A DNA stretch of 64,000 nucleotides from the NCBI GenBank assembly GCA_028564925.1, contig CM053030.1, positions 376,124,945-376,188,944 of the forward strand, in the 5' to 3' direction. The position numbers and the translations under genes were made by a program. This document shows, piece after piece, positions 48,566-59,213 of the stretch. Below the pieces are notes generated by a model that did not search any database, was not told the origin of the DNA, and was given only the letters and a program-made list of their open reading frames with translations. The first letter of the stretch is position 1. Each line of letters starts with the position of its first letter. The stretch comes from Lithobates sylvaticus. Lineage: Eukaryota; Chordata; Amphibia; Anura; Ranidae.

Positions 48566-50331
48566 GTGTAGGGGTGCCCCCAAATTCAATAACCAGGCCC
48601 TTCAGGTCTGGGATGGATATTAAGGGGGACCCCAGCCAAAAAAAAAAAAAAAAATGGCGTAGGGTCCCCCTCAAAATCCATACCAGACCCTTGAGGTCTG
48701 GGATGGATTTTAAGGGGAACCCTAGCCCAAAAAAATGGCGTGGGGTCCCCCATAAAATCCATACCAGACCCTTATCCGAGCACGCAACCTGGCAGGCCGC
48801 AGGAAAGGAGGGGGGGACGAGAGCGGCCCCCCCTCCCGCCTGAACCGTACCAGGCCACATGCCCTCAACATTGGGAGGATGCTTTGGGGTCCCCCCCAAA
48901 GCACCTTGTCCCCATGTTGATGAGGACAAGGGCCTCATCCCCACAACCCTGGCCGGTGGTTGTGGGGGTCTGCGGGCGGGGGGCTTATCGGAATCTGGAA
49001 GCCCCCTTTAACAAGGGGACCCCAGATCCCGGCCCCCCCCCTGTGTGAAATGGTAAGGGGGTACAAAAGTACCCCTACCATTTCACCAAAAAAGCGTCAA
49101 AAATTGTAAAAATGACAGGAGACGGTCTTTGACAATTCCTTTATTAAAATCTTCTTTCTTCTTTCTTCTGGTCTTCCTTTCTTCATCTTCTCCTTCCGGC
49201 ATCTTCTTCATCTTCTTCTTCCTTCGATTCGCTTCTTCTTCCTCCGGTCTTCTCGTCCTTCTCGTCCGGCGTCGTCCTTCTCGTCCGGCATCTCGTCTCG
49301 CAGGCCGCTCCTCGCAATGGGAGGCTCCCGCTCTGTGAGGCTTCGCTCCGGGTGACAGGTCTTGTATAACGAAGGCACCCGGTGACCCCGCCCCCTCTCT
49401 GACGTCATGGGGAAAGCCATAGGGAATTCCACATGACGTCCCCGTGCGTCAGAGGGGGCGGGGTCACCAGGTGCCTTCGTTATAAAAGACCTGTCACCCG
49501 GAGCGAAGCCTCACAGAGCGGGAGCCTCCCATTGCGAGGAGCGGCCTGCGAGAAGAGACGACGATGCCGGACGAGAAGGACGACGCCGGACGAGAAGGAC
49601 GAGAAGACCGGAGGAAGAAGAAGCGAATCGAAGGAAGAAGAAGATGGAAGAAGATGCCGGAAGGAGAAGATGAAGAAAGGAGAAGATGACGGAAGGAGAA
49701 GATGAAGAAGGAAGACCAGAAGAAAGAAGATTTTAATAAAGGAATTGTCAAAGACCGTCTCCTGTCATTTTTACCATTTTTGCCACTTTTTTGGTGAAAT
49801 GGTAGGGGTACTTTTGTACCCCCTTACCATTTCACACAGGGGGGGGGGGGCCGGGATCTGGGGGTCCCCTTGTTAAAGGGGGCTTCCAGATTCCGATAAG
49901 CCCCCCGCCCGCAGACCCCCACAACCACCGGCCAGGGTTGTGGGGATGAGGCCCTTGTCCTCATCAACATGGGGACAAGGTGCTTTGGGGGGGACCCCAA
50001 AGCACCCTCCCAATGTTGAGGGCATGTGGCCTGGTACGGTTCAGGCGGGAGGGGGGGCCGCTCTCGTCCCCCCCTCCTTTCCTGCGGCCTGCCAGGTTGC
50101 GTGCTCGGATAAAGGGTCTGGTATGGATTTTGAGGGGGACCCCACGCCATTTTTTTTTTTTTTTTTTTGGCCGGGGTTCCCCTTAAAATCCATCCCAGAC
50201 CTGAAGGGTCTGGTATGGATATTTGGGGGGGACCCCACGCCATTTTTTTTATTTTTTTTTGGCTGGGGTCCCCCTTAATATCCATACCAGACCTGAAGGG
50301 CCTGGTTATTGAATTTGGGGGGACCCCTACG
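48566..50331. repeat. Inner palindrome P2
   Basis: Same modules as P1 in mirror order; centre near 49420. Differences from P1 are mostly in homopolymers and GA-repeat length. Confidence 0.9.
49361..49488. promoter_or_regulatory. Candidate bidirectional promoter, centre of P2
   Basis: Mirror of the P1 centre: TATACAAG on the minus strand (49361-49368), TGACGTCA (49400-49407), ATGACGTC (49433-49440), GC box (about 49454-49462) and TATAAAAG on the plus strand (49481-49488). Confidence 0.6.
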
Positions 50332-50895
50332 CTTTTTTTTTTTTCTGCAAAAATGACACTTTGTCATTCGAATTCATTCGTTATATCTGCTATAATAATT
50401 TCGTTCAAATTAGTTGAAATTCGATATTGGTAGTTGGATTTACTAACGATTCGTAACTATTCATAACGATTCGTAACGATTCGTAACTATTCATAACGAT
50501 TCGTAACGATTCGTAACTTGAAATTGAAATTCGATATTTGTAGTTGGATTCGAATTGTTCTCTGTGTTATGAGAACCAACAATTCATTAGCCGCGTTAAC
50601 GATTCGTAACGATTCGTAACGATTCGTAACTTTACTAACGATTCGTAAAAAAAAATTTCGTATTCCGTACGGAATTCGTAAAAAAAAAAATTCGTACTAC
50701 AGATTCGTAAATTCGTACGAATTTCGAAAAATTCGTACGAATTACGAATTCGTACGAAACGAATCGCACATGTCTATTAAAGTTAAAAGACTGAAACATC
50801 TTCTCAATGACAGAAATTCAAGGAAAATTAATGTTTAGAATGAGTTTTATTAGTAATGATATGGAGTCTGAAAGAAAAAAAAATCTAGGGCGGAA

Positions 50896-51598
50896 TGTGT
50901 TGCGTTTGTTAAAATATGATTTTTTAAAACATCAGACCTAACATTACATGGGAGAAATTACAAGTTTAGTTGATCAGATTCTCTGGTTTGGGTAGAATTC
51001 TCAAACAAATGCTGTTTTCATACAATGGTGTTAGATAACAAATTGACAGTTGAAGAGGCTATTGTTTCGTCAGCTACAGTAAACAGGCAACCAACAGTCC
51101 ATTGTCTTTTAAACAGTTTGAGAGGGTGTTTCAACCTGAAGAGAATGACTGTTAGTCGGTTGTTATGGAAACAAGTAATTTTGGTCAACAAACTTTGGTA
51201 TATAAAATGGATGGGTAGAGACACAGGAAGGGAACACATCATGCTGTAACATCCGGACACACATCATCATGCTTTGAAGATCAGAAGAAGCCGCTCATGA
51301 TACAAGAACAGAACCTGATCTCCAAGAAGAAATATTGCCAATTGGAGATCATGAACATTCAGTAACAGAAGTTAAGTAACCCTTTTTAAATGTATTTGTA
51401 CTGTTAGACTTTAGGCTGTTCTATTTTCTAGGCATTTTGCTTGTTATAGATATCTGTCAGTCTTGTATTGTATTCCTAAGATTGTAATAGTTTTGTACAG
51501 CAGTTTTTGTTAGTAAAACGCACATCTACACACTGCAGAAGTCTCAGCTTCCTTGTTATACCACAGAGTAACCTTGCTAGATAGACGCAAGCGATACA
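50896..51598 (+). repeat. 3' LTR
   Basis: Partner of the 5' LTR, preceded by a purine-rich tract (GAAAGAAAAAAAAATC and AGGGCGGAA). Ends GCGATACA, followed by ATAAT. Confidence 0.92.
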
Positions 51599-51603
51599 AT
51601 AAT

Positions 51604-51787
51604 ATATATATATTTTGTCTGATATAGGATTCTAATTATTCAACAGACCTGGATTTTCTTTGCCATATTGTACGTTTCAAAATGCACCAAATATATGCAA
51701 ATGGTGAAAGGTGTGGACTGCAGGCAGGTCCGTTGGGCACTTGAACTCTTAAACTACCAAGCCATATGGTTTTAATATACGCAGTAT
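51604..51787. other. Intergenic; no gene seen
   Basis: Starts with an AT-dinucleotide stretch; otherwise unrecognised. Confidence 0.4.
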
Positions 51788-52064
51788 GGGTGTTATTTAC
51801 GAAAGGAAAATCCACTTTGCACTACAAGTGCACTTGAAAGTGCACTGAAAGTGCACTTGGAAGTGCAGTAGCTCTAAATCTAAGGGGTAGATCTGAAATG
51901 AGTGAAGGCTCTGCTGATTTTATCATCCAATCATGTGCAAGCTAAAATTCTGTTTTTTTTTTTTTTCCTTGCATGTCCCCCTCGGATCTACAGCAACTTT
52001 ACTTCCAAGTGAACTTTCAGTGCACTTGCAGTGCAAAGTGGATTTTCCTTTGGTAAATAACCCC
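51788..52064. mobile_element. MITE with GGG(T)GTTATTTAC ends
   Basis: Ends GGGTGTTATTTACGAAAGG and CCTTTGGTAAATAACCCCC are inverted repeats; the inner part repeats AAGTGCACTT several times and is largely self-complementary (CCACTTTGCACT/AGTGCAAAGTGG). A Harbinger-like frog MITE is likely; family from memory. Confidence 0.65.
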
Positions 52065-52156
52065 CAATGTGTCTTAGCATTGTTCTACTGAAGCATGCAA
52101 AGCCTTTACTGAAAAAGACAATAACTTAAAATAACATAAAATAAATAAAAATAAAA

Positions 52157-52273
52157 AATAATCTGTTGGAGGCCCCCTTCTCAGAAGAAGAGGTACAGGA
52201 AGTCATTAACAACCTCAGAAACTCTACGGCATGATGCCACACATATGGTGGGAATGCCCCAGAATATGCCCTT
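52157..52273 (+). pseudogene. L1-type ORF2 relic, two joined pieces
   Basis: LLEAPFSEEEVQEVINNLRN belongs upstream of the RT core; a few bases later HIWWECP-like sequence (CACATATGGTGGGAATGCCC) belongs to the C-terminal end, so about 2 kb are deleted between. hAT copy 2 follows at once. Confidence 0.6.
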
Positions 52274-52283
52274 TCTGGATGGG

Positions 52284-52325
52284 CCCGGTGTTCGATTCGA
52301 ACCCACGTTCGAATCGAACACCGGG
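52284..52325. repeat. Terminal hairpin of hAT copy 2
   Basis: Perfect stem CCCGGTGTTCGATTCGAA / TTCGAATCGAACACCGGG, loop CCCACG. It differs from copy 1 at two positions, each with the matching change on the other arm. Confidence 0.9.
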
Positions 52326-52568
52326 CGTTCGCCCGCTCGGCGAGCCCAGAACTATTTGGGCCGTTCGCATCACATTCGTGTGATGCGAGCGGCCCGCAAT
52401 GCACTGCGCCAGTCGCAGTGCATTGCTGGCTGATGATTGGCCAAGCATGCACTGTGACCCCGCATGCTTGGCCAATCACAGCGCCGGCAGCGAGGAGAGC
52501 CATAATTGGCTACAGGCAGGATGCCTGTAGCCAATTATAGCTCAGGGGCTTTAGTACACGCCCCACTC

Positions 52569-52576
52569 TATAAAAG
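52569..52576 (+). promoter_or_regulatory. TATA box of hAT copy 2
   Basis: TATAAAAG, preceded by the same CCAAT-bearing hairpins (GATTGGCCAAGCATGC; ATAATTGGCTACAGGC) as in copy 1. Confidence 0.65.
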
Positions 52577-52861
52577 GTCGCCGCTGTGGCGGCCTAGTGT
52601 ACTGTGTTCCGGTGACTGTGATATAGGCAGACTGTTCTACATTGCTGATGCTGATTCCTACTGAGTGATCATTTGAATTTATATTCATTATGCTGATTGC
52701 ACTGCTGCTGACAGTATCTGCAGTGCTGTGCTGTATTATACATTCTGCTGTGCTGAGTGGTGACATTATCTGCTGCTGAGTCTAACTTTATCTGCTGTGA
52801 TTCTGGGGATTAGTCTGATGTGTGTGTGCTGTTAGTACAGCATTGCAGTATCACCTTTTTC

Positions 52862-53640
52862 CTTCTGGCCTGTTGTGATCTAAGGCAGCCAGCCAGGCAT
52901 TTACAGGAGCTAGTGTGTATGTGTGTGCTGTGTTAGTACAGCATACAATAAACCACCTCAGCCTCTCTATCTGTCATAAGGCCCTGTTGTTGTCATCTAA
53001 GGCAGCCACCACCTCAGCCTCTATCTGCCGTAAGGCCCAGTTGTTGTCATCTAAGGCAGCCAGGCATTTACAGGAGCTAGCGAGTGTGTGTGTGTGCTGT
53101 TAGTACAGCACACAATAAACCACCTCAGCCTCTCTGTGTTGTCATCTAAGGCAGCCTCTATCTGCCGTAAGGCCCAGTTGTTGTCATCTAAGGCAGCCAG
53201 GCATTTACAGGAGCTAGCGTGTGTGTGTGTGCTGTGTTAGTACAGCACACAATAAACCACCTCAGCCTCTCTATCTGTCATAAGGCCCTGTTGTTGTCAT
53301 CTAAGGCAGCCTCTATCTGCCGTAAGCCCAGTTGTTGTCATCTAAGGCAGCCAGGCATTTACAGGAGCTAGCGTGTGTGTGTGTCTGCTGTGTTAGTACA
53401 GCACACAATAAACCACCTCAGCCTCCCTATCTGTCATAAGGCCCTGTTGTTGTCATCTAAGGCAGCCAGGCATTTGCAGGAGCTAGCGTGTGTGTGTGTC
53501 TGCTGTGTTAGTACAGCACACAATAAACCACCTCAGCCTCCCTATCTGTCATAAGGCCCTGTTGTTGTCATCTAAGGCAGCCACCACCTCAGCCTCTATC
53601 TGCCGTAAGGCCCTGTTGTTGTCATCCAAGGCAGCCATCT
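52862..53640 (+). repeat. 5' tandem array of hAT copy 2
   Basis: Irregular units of about 100-160 bp built from TGTTGTCATCTAAGGCAGCC, GGCATTTACAGGAGCTAG, a (GT)n run, GTTAGTACAGCACACAATAA and CCACCTCAGCCTCT. It occupies the same place (between TATA and ATG) as the 65-bp array of copy 1 but shares no unit with it. Confidence 0.9.
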
Positions 53641-53696
53641 GCAGGAGTTAGTGTGTGTGCTGTGTGACTCCAGCACAATATACACTACCTACTACA

Positions 53697-56600
53697 ATGC
53701 CTGGAAGACCGACAAGGAGAGGCCGACAGTCCCGAGGCAAGAACACAGGGCAAGCAGGCTCTGTGTCTAGAGACAACAGTGCTGGTCGTGGACGTGGACG
53801 CGGTGCATCCTCATCAGCACGTGGCCATGGGACACACTTGTCCTTGTTTTCGGCAGCTGGACATTTTGAGCCGCATCATGCCAAAGGCTTGGTAGAGTGG
53901 ATGACCAAGGGTACTGGCAAAGCAGCTGCCAATGCGTACTCAATGGCATCATCAGGCACCCCTTCCCTAGACCCACCATGTCCTCCTGAGGAGTCCCCCC
54001 AAACTGTTTGACCACAGTGTTGGGTACATGCTCCAGGAGGATGCCCAACGTTTTGAAGGCTCGGATGATGATACCCAGCTAGAGGAAGGCAGTAGCGTGA
54101 GCGCAGAGAGGGGATGCTCAAGGACAGCAATCTGGCAGTCATGTTCCACCAGCTGCAGCTTACTGCCAGGTTTGCTCCAGTGGTGAAGAGGGAGGGGATG
54201 ATGAGGTCACTGACTCCACGTCCATGCCTGAAGGGAGAGAGGAGGAGGAGGAGGCGGCACATGTCCAACGAGGCAGGATGCCCTCCGGGGCCAGCTTGAG
54301 GCCAGCACACCAACTGAATCACACCGCAGAGCTCCGCCTGTGCAGGGCGCTGCCTCTGCACGTTATCACAAAAGTTCTCTGGTGTGGGCCTTTTTTGAGA
54401 CGAGTGCATCAGATCGCACCACTGCTGTTTGCAACATATGTCTCAAGCGTATCTCGCGTGGCCAAAACATCAGCCGCTTGGGCACCACAAGCATGACCAG
54501 ACATATGTCGACCTGCCATGCAGCTCGTTGGCAAGCGCACATTAAAGACCCACACCAAAGAACAATGCAGACCTCTCCTTGCTCCTCATCAACTGGGATC
54601 TCCAACCCCACTATACCTTCAGTCCTCTCTGAAAGCTGCACTGAGAGGAATGAAGGTGTAGAATTAGGTGTGTCACAGCCAAGTACTTGCGGGCACTCTG
54701 TTAGCAGTACACCGACGTCCGATTCTACCAGGCAAATTTCCCTGCCCCAGCTGCTGGACTGTCGAAAGATGTTTACTCCCAGCCATCCACATGCCCAGCG
54801 GTTGAATGCTAGCTTGGCTAAATTGCTAGCACTTCAACTGCTGCCTTTTCAGTTGGTAGACTCGGCCCCCTTCCGTGAGTTTGTTCAATGTGCGGTTCCT
54901 CAGTGGCAGGTTCCCAAACGCCACTTTTTCTCACGGAAGGCGATTCCGGCTCTCTACCGGCATGTGGAAGGCAATGTCCATGCCTCGCTGGACAGGGCGG
55001 TCAGCGGTAAGGTGCATATTACCGCTGACTCATGGTCCAGCAGGCATGGACAGGGACGTTACCTGTCTTTCACGGCCCATTGGGTCACTCTTTTGGCAGC
55101 TGGGAAGGATGCAGGACAAAGTGCAGTATTGTTTGAGGTTGTTCCGCCACCATGCCTCCAAAATGCTAGTACTGGTTGTGACACACCTCTCTCCTCCACC
55201 CCCTCCTCTTCTTCTTCCTCCATGGCCTCTTCGAGTGCTATGTCCTCGGAACCAGCGGTGCTCCGTAGGCGTCCAAGGGGCTACGCAAGTACGCAGGCAA
55301 AAAGATGCCATGCCGTGCTTGTGCTGGTGTGTTTGGGGGATAGGAGCCACACTGGGGCAGAGGTTCTGTCAGCTCTGCAGGGGCAGGCAGAGAGGTGGTT
55401 GACGCCACGCCAGCTTAAGCCAGGAATGGTGGTTTGTGACAATGGCACCAACCTCCTCTCTGCCCTGCGACAGGGACAGCTGACCCATGTGCCCTGTATG
55501 GCTCACGTCCTTAACCTGGTGGTGCAACGGTTCTTGGGCAGGTACCCAGGCTTACAGGATGTCCTGAGGCAGGCCAGGAAAGTCTGTGTGCATTTCCGCC
55601 GATCATATAATGCCAGTGCTCGGCTGGCTGAGCTGCAAAATGAGTTGAACCTGCCCAAGAACCGCCTTATATGTGACATGCCCACCAGGTGGAACTCAAC
55701 GTTGGCCATGCTGCAGCGACTGCACACACAGCAGAGGGCCACCTGTGCGACTACGGCACCAGGACAGGGTCCGGGGAGCTCAGATTTTTTTCCCCACGCC
55801 AGTGGAGCATGCACTGTCCTGTCACCATTTGAGGAGGCCACGAGGATGGTGAGCAGTGACAGTGCATGCATCAGTGACACTGTACCTCTTGTCCACCTGT
55901 TGGAGCATACGCTGCGTGGGATAATGGACAGGGCACTTGAGGCAGAACAGAGGCAGGAAGAGGAGGACTTCCTTGCCTCTCAAGGCCCCCTTTATCCAGA
56001 CAGTGTTCCTTCTCTCCCACCCATCACACAGGATGAGGAGGAGGAGGAGGATGAGGAGGAGGATTGTGTCAGCATGGAGGTGGAGCCTGGCACTCAGCAT
56101 CAGCAGCAGCAGCAGCAGTCTTTTAGGGATGATTTACAGTCCCAACAAACCAGTGGACTTGTACGTGGCTGGGAGGAGGTGGCTGCCGATCATGTCGTCC
56201 TCAGTGACCCAGAAGACTCCGGACCGAATGCCTCAGCTAACCTATGTTGCATGGCCTCCCTGATCCTGCAAAGCCTGCGGAAGGATCCTTCGTATTCTTC
56301 GGATCAAGGAGAGGGACCATTACTGGCTGGCCACTCTCCTTGATCCACGGTACAAGGTTAAGGTTGCGGACCTTATCTTGCCGTCAAAGAGGGAGCAGAG
56401 GATGAGACATCTCAGGGAGGCCTTGCAGAAAAGGTCTGTGCAACGCGTTCCCAGAGACTGGGAGGTTACAAACTCCTGGTCCTGGACGACGAGTTGCTGA
56501 GGCTTCGTTGCGTTCAGACAATTTTTTAGTCCGCAGCCCCAAGGTATGATCGGTTCCAGCAACCATCGCCAGCGTCTGATATACATGGTGCTGGAATACC

Positions 56601-56887
56601 TAGGGGAAAGGTCAGACTTGGACACCTTTCCCACTGAAAATCCTCTGGCTTACTGGGTCTTGAGGATGGATCACTGGCCAGAGCTTGCACAGTATGCAAT
56701 TGAGCTACTGGCCTGTCCTGCATCCAGCGTTCTTTCCGAACGCACATTCAGTGCTGCTGGAGGCTTTGTCACCAATCACAGGGTGCGCCTGTCCACCGAC
56801 TCGGATGATCGACTGACCTTCATAAAGATGAATCAGTCTTGGATCACCACCAGCTACCAGACACCTGAAGCTGATATAACTGAATAA
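53697..56887 (+). pseudogene. hAT transposase, copy 2 (broken in three or so places)
   Basis: ATG at 53697 (MPGRPTRRGRQSRGKNTG), then the long frame 54340-56343 with BED finger (CNIC...HMSTCH), ITADSW, VVCDNGTN, VPCMAHVLNL and DMPTRWNST; the end 56546-56887 has ACPASSVLSERTFSAAGGF. Frame changes lie near 54000 and 56290, and relative to copy 1 about 50 bp are missing near 56507 and about 33 bp near 55740-55800. The central region is open across the point where copy 1 is shifted. Roughly 95% identical to copy 1 in protein, so the two insertions are related but not copies of each other by local duplication. Confidence 0.88.
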
Positions 56888-57005
56888 TTTATAATGTCAC
56901 ATCCCTTCAAGACTGCCTATGCTGATGCTGAGTGACTGTCCTGTTATGTTGACTGACTATCCTCTTCCTCCTCAACGATCCTGATGATATCTTGGAAGAA
57001 CATTT

Positions 57006-57740
57006 TTGTTTCTGGGTGCCACCACCAGTGGCTAAGGCCCAATTTTTCAGCCCCTGTTTAACAGGGGCGTGTAATTACAATTTTTTAAGCAATGCTTCAC
57101 AACAGGTCTGACTGCTGTGCTCCAAGTACAGTATCTGTGAGGGGTTGCAGTGTTGTGGCACCAGCACCAGTGCCTAAGGCCCAATTTTTCAGCCCCTGTT
57201 TAACAGGGGCGTGTAATTACAATTTTTTAAGCAATGCTTTGCAACAGGTCTCATTGCTGGGCTCAGAGTACAGTATCTGTGAGGGGTTGCAGTGTTGTGG
57301 CAGCACCAGTGCCTAAGGCCCAATTTTTCAGCCCCTGTTTAACAGGGGCGTGTAATTACAAATCTTGATCTAATAGTTCACAGCAACAAGTACAGTATCT
57401 GTGAGGGCTTACAGTCTTGTGGCACCAGCACCAGTGCCTAAGGCCCAATTTTTCGCCCCTGTTTAACAGGGGCGTGTAATTACAAATCTTGATCTAATAG
57501 TTCTCAGCAGGGCCAATTCCTGCGCCCACCAAGAGTAACTGTGAGGGCTTACAGTGTTGTGGCAACACCGTCCACCACCACCACCAAAGGCCCAATTTTT
57601 CTGCCCTGTTCAACAGGTGCATGCAATTACAAATCTTGATCTAATAATTCACAGCAGGGCCAATTCCTGTGCCAACCAAGAGTAACTGTGAGGACTTACA
57701 GTGTTGTGGCAACACCAACATCTAACGGGGCAAATTTCTG
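57006..57740 (+). repeat. 3' tandem repeats of hAT copy 2
   Basis: About five diverged units with the CCCCTGTTTAACAGGGG hairpin and GTAATTACAA, fewer and more varied than in copy 1. Confidence 0.9.
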
Positions 57741-58779
57741 CAGAGTATAAACGGCAGGCCCCTACTTTCAAACATCCAACTTACAAACGACTCCTACTTG
57801 CAAACGGAATGAGAAAACAGGAAGTGAGAGGAAATCTACCCCTAGGAAGGGAAATTCTATCCTGTTACATTTAATTTGGGAAAAAGGTATCTCCTCTCTA
57901 CTGATGCTTTATCACCAATCCTTGTTTCAATAAAAACCCCACTTTTCCAAAAACATTTGTCATTGGGACGGAAAGTGAGGTGAAATGTTCTGAACAGGTG
58001 CACAGACAGCAAAACAAATGTTACAGGGGTGATAACCCCTCCCTATGTTCTCCAAAAAGCTTAAAAATAGATTTTTTTGGATGGAGCTACACTTAAAAAT
58101 TGTACCTGTTCAGATTCTACTTAAGAACAAACCTACAGTCCCTGTCTTGTTTGCACCGCCTGTATACTGCTGTTCAGAGTATATAGGGTTGTAGGTATAG
58201 GGTTTTATTTTGGGTGGGGTTCCCCTTAATATCCATACAAGACCCAAAGGGGCTGGGGGGGGGTGGGGGGGGTGGGGGGTAGATGGGGTAGCCATGCCAA
58301 TTTTCTCAAAGATTTTCAGCCATATTGCCAGGACAAGACATGACATTAAAGCCGCAAGCAGTTTTAAATGGCTTCTTTTTTTCCTTTACAAATGTCATTT
58401 TTTGCAGGGACAGTTCTAAACACTGGAAACGCATGCCACTTCACAGGCATACTTTAGACACCTCCCAGGTACCATATTTAAAGGAATATTTCACTTCTTT
58501 TTTTTTTTTTTTTCACTTTATGCATCATTAAAATGACTGCTCCCGAAAAAACGTCAGTTTTTTAAAACTTCTTTTTGCATTGGTACATGTCCCCTGGGGG
58601 AGGACCCGGGTCCCCAAACCTGTTGTTATGACATTAACATGCATATTGGCCGTTATAATTAGCACTTTTGATTTCGAACGTTCGCGTCCATTGTAAAGAA
58701 TAGGGTTTGAATATTCGCGCGAACTTTCGGTCCGTTCGCAGGTTCTGGTGCGAACCGAACCCGGGGGTGTTCGGCTCAT

Positions 58780-58885
58780 CATCTCCTTGTCCTCCATACT
58801 GCGCAAGCGCTGCGCCTGCGCAGTACGGGGCGGACACTATCCGATGGCCAGACAGTTTTTGGCCGAACACCGGTATACATGTCTA
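58780..58885 (-). mobile_element. End fragment of another element (TAGACATG terminus)
   Basis: Read on the minus strand: TAGACATGTATACCGGTG, then TTCGGCC and a TGCGCAGGCGCAGCGC/GCGC-rich hairpin region (CTGCGCAAGCGCTGCGCCTG). The first eight bases are those of the foldback element. It lies exactly between hAT copy 2 and the PLE-2 arm. Confidence 0.5.
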
Positions 58886-59145
58886 TTAGTTTTAATAGAA
58901 GGCCATAATGTGCATAAGGTAAAGGCCAATACCCCTAGGGGATGCTTGGAGTGAAGATAGACACTTTAAAACGATGTATGCATGTGAAAAAGTAAACGTT
59001 TATTCAAAAATGTACACAGTGAACAAGGGAATGCTCAGAGGCATGGTATGTTTGCAATGAGGATACAATGAGTTGATACAGTTTATAACATGTCAGAAGA
59101 GCAAAAACATACAAAGCATTATGACAGAGGTATAAACTTGCTTGG

Positions 59146-59213
59146 TACATAGGGTAAGGAAGATGCCAACATGTTTCGGACTGTGGTCCTTTGTCAAGGC
59201 AATTTGTATCCTT
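59146..59213 (-). ncRNA. Hammerhead-like motif, PLE-2 left arm
   Basis: Mirror of the motif at 61095-61162: same stems and same degenerate core. Confidence 0.5.

Larger units (their letters stand above)
45523..50776. mobile_element. Foldback element with nested palindromes (5.25 kb)
   Basis: Ends TAGACATG and CATGTCTA, hAT-like. The whole is one inverted repeat centred near 48175. Layout: end region (45523-45999), inner palindrome P1 (46000-47779), middle arm (47780-48175), then the mirror image: 48176-48565, P2 (48566-50331), end region (50332-50776). P1 and P2 are themselves palindromes centred near 46905 and 49420. No transposase; non-autonomous. The flanks do not show a matching 8-bp duplication (GAGTTCAG against TTAAAGTT), so the insertion was accompanied or followed by rearrangement. 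Confidence 0.85.
42127..51598 (+). mobile_element. LTR retroelement (retrovirus-like) fossil, with foldback insertion
   Basis: Two direct LTRs of about 702 bp (TGTGTTGCG...ATACA) bound it, with ATAAT directly outside both (42122-42126 and 51599-51603), a 5-bp target duplication. A TGGGGGCTCG primer site, gag-like and protease/RT-like regions follow the 5' LTR, and a purine-rich tract precedes the 3' LTR. The LTRs differ at about three positions, so the insertion is young (of the order of 0.4% divergence). It is broken, with several breaks and an incomplete body, and holds a 5.25-kb foldback element. Family: vertebrate retrovirus-related; I cannot place the class firmly. Confidence 0.88.
52274..58779 (+). 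mobile_element. hAT transposon copy 2, right end not intact
   Basis: Starts TCTGGATGGGCCC with the same terminal hairpin plan as copy 1, and ends in GGTGTTCGGCTCAT, where copy 1 continues with CCCTA. No 8-bp duplication is visible. Contains TATA box, a 5' tandem array unrelated to that of copy 1, transposase with breaks, and 3' repeats. 6.5 kb. Confidence 0.88.

Noticed and set aside
46091-50285. Several overlapping frames of 60-150 codons rich in G, P, R or K in the foldback element
   Set aside because: They occur on both strands of palindromic, GC- and GA-rich sequence and have low complexity; shadows of composition, not proteins.
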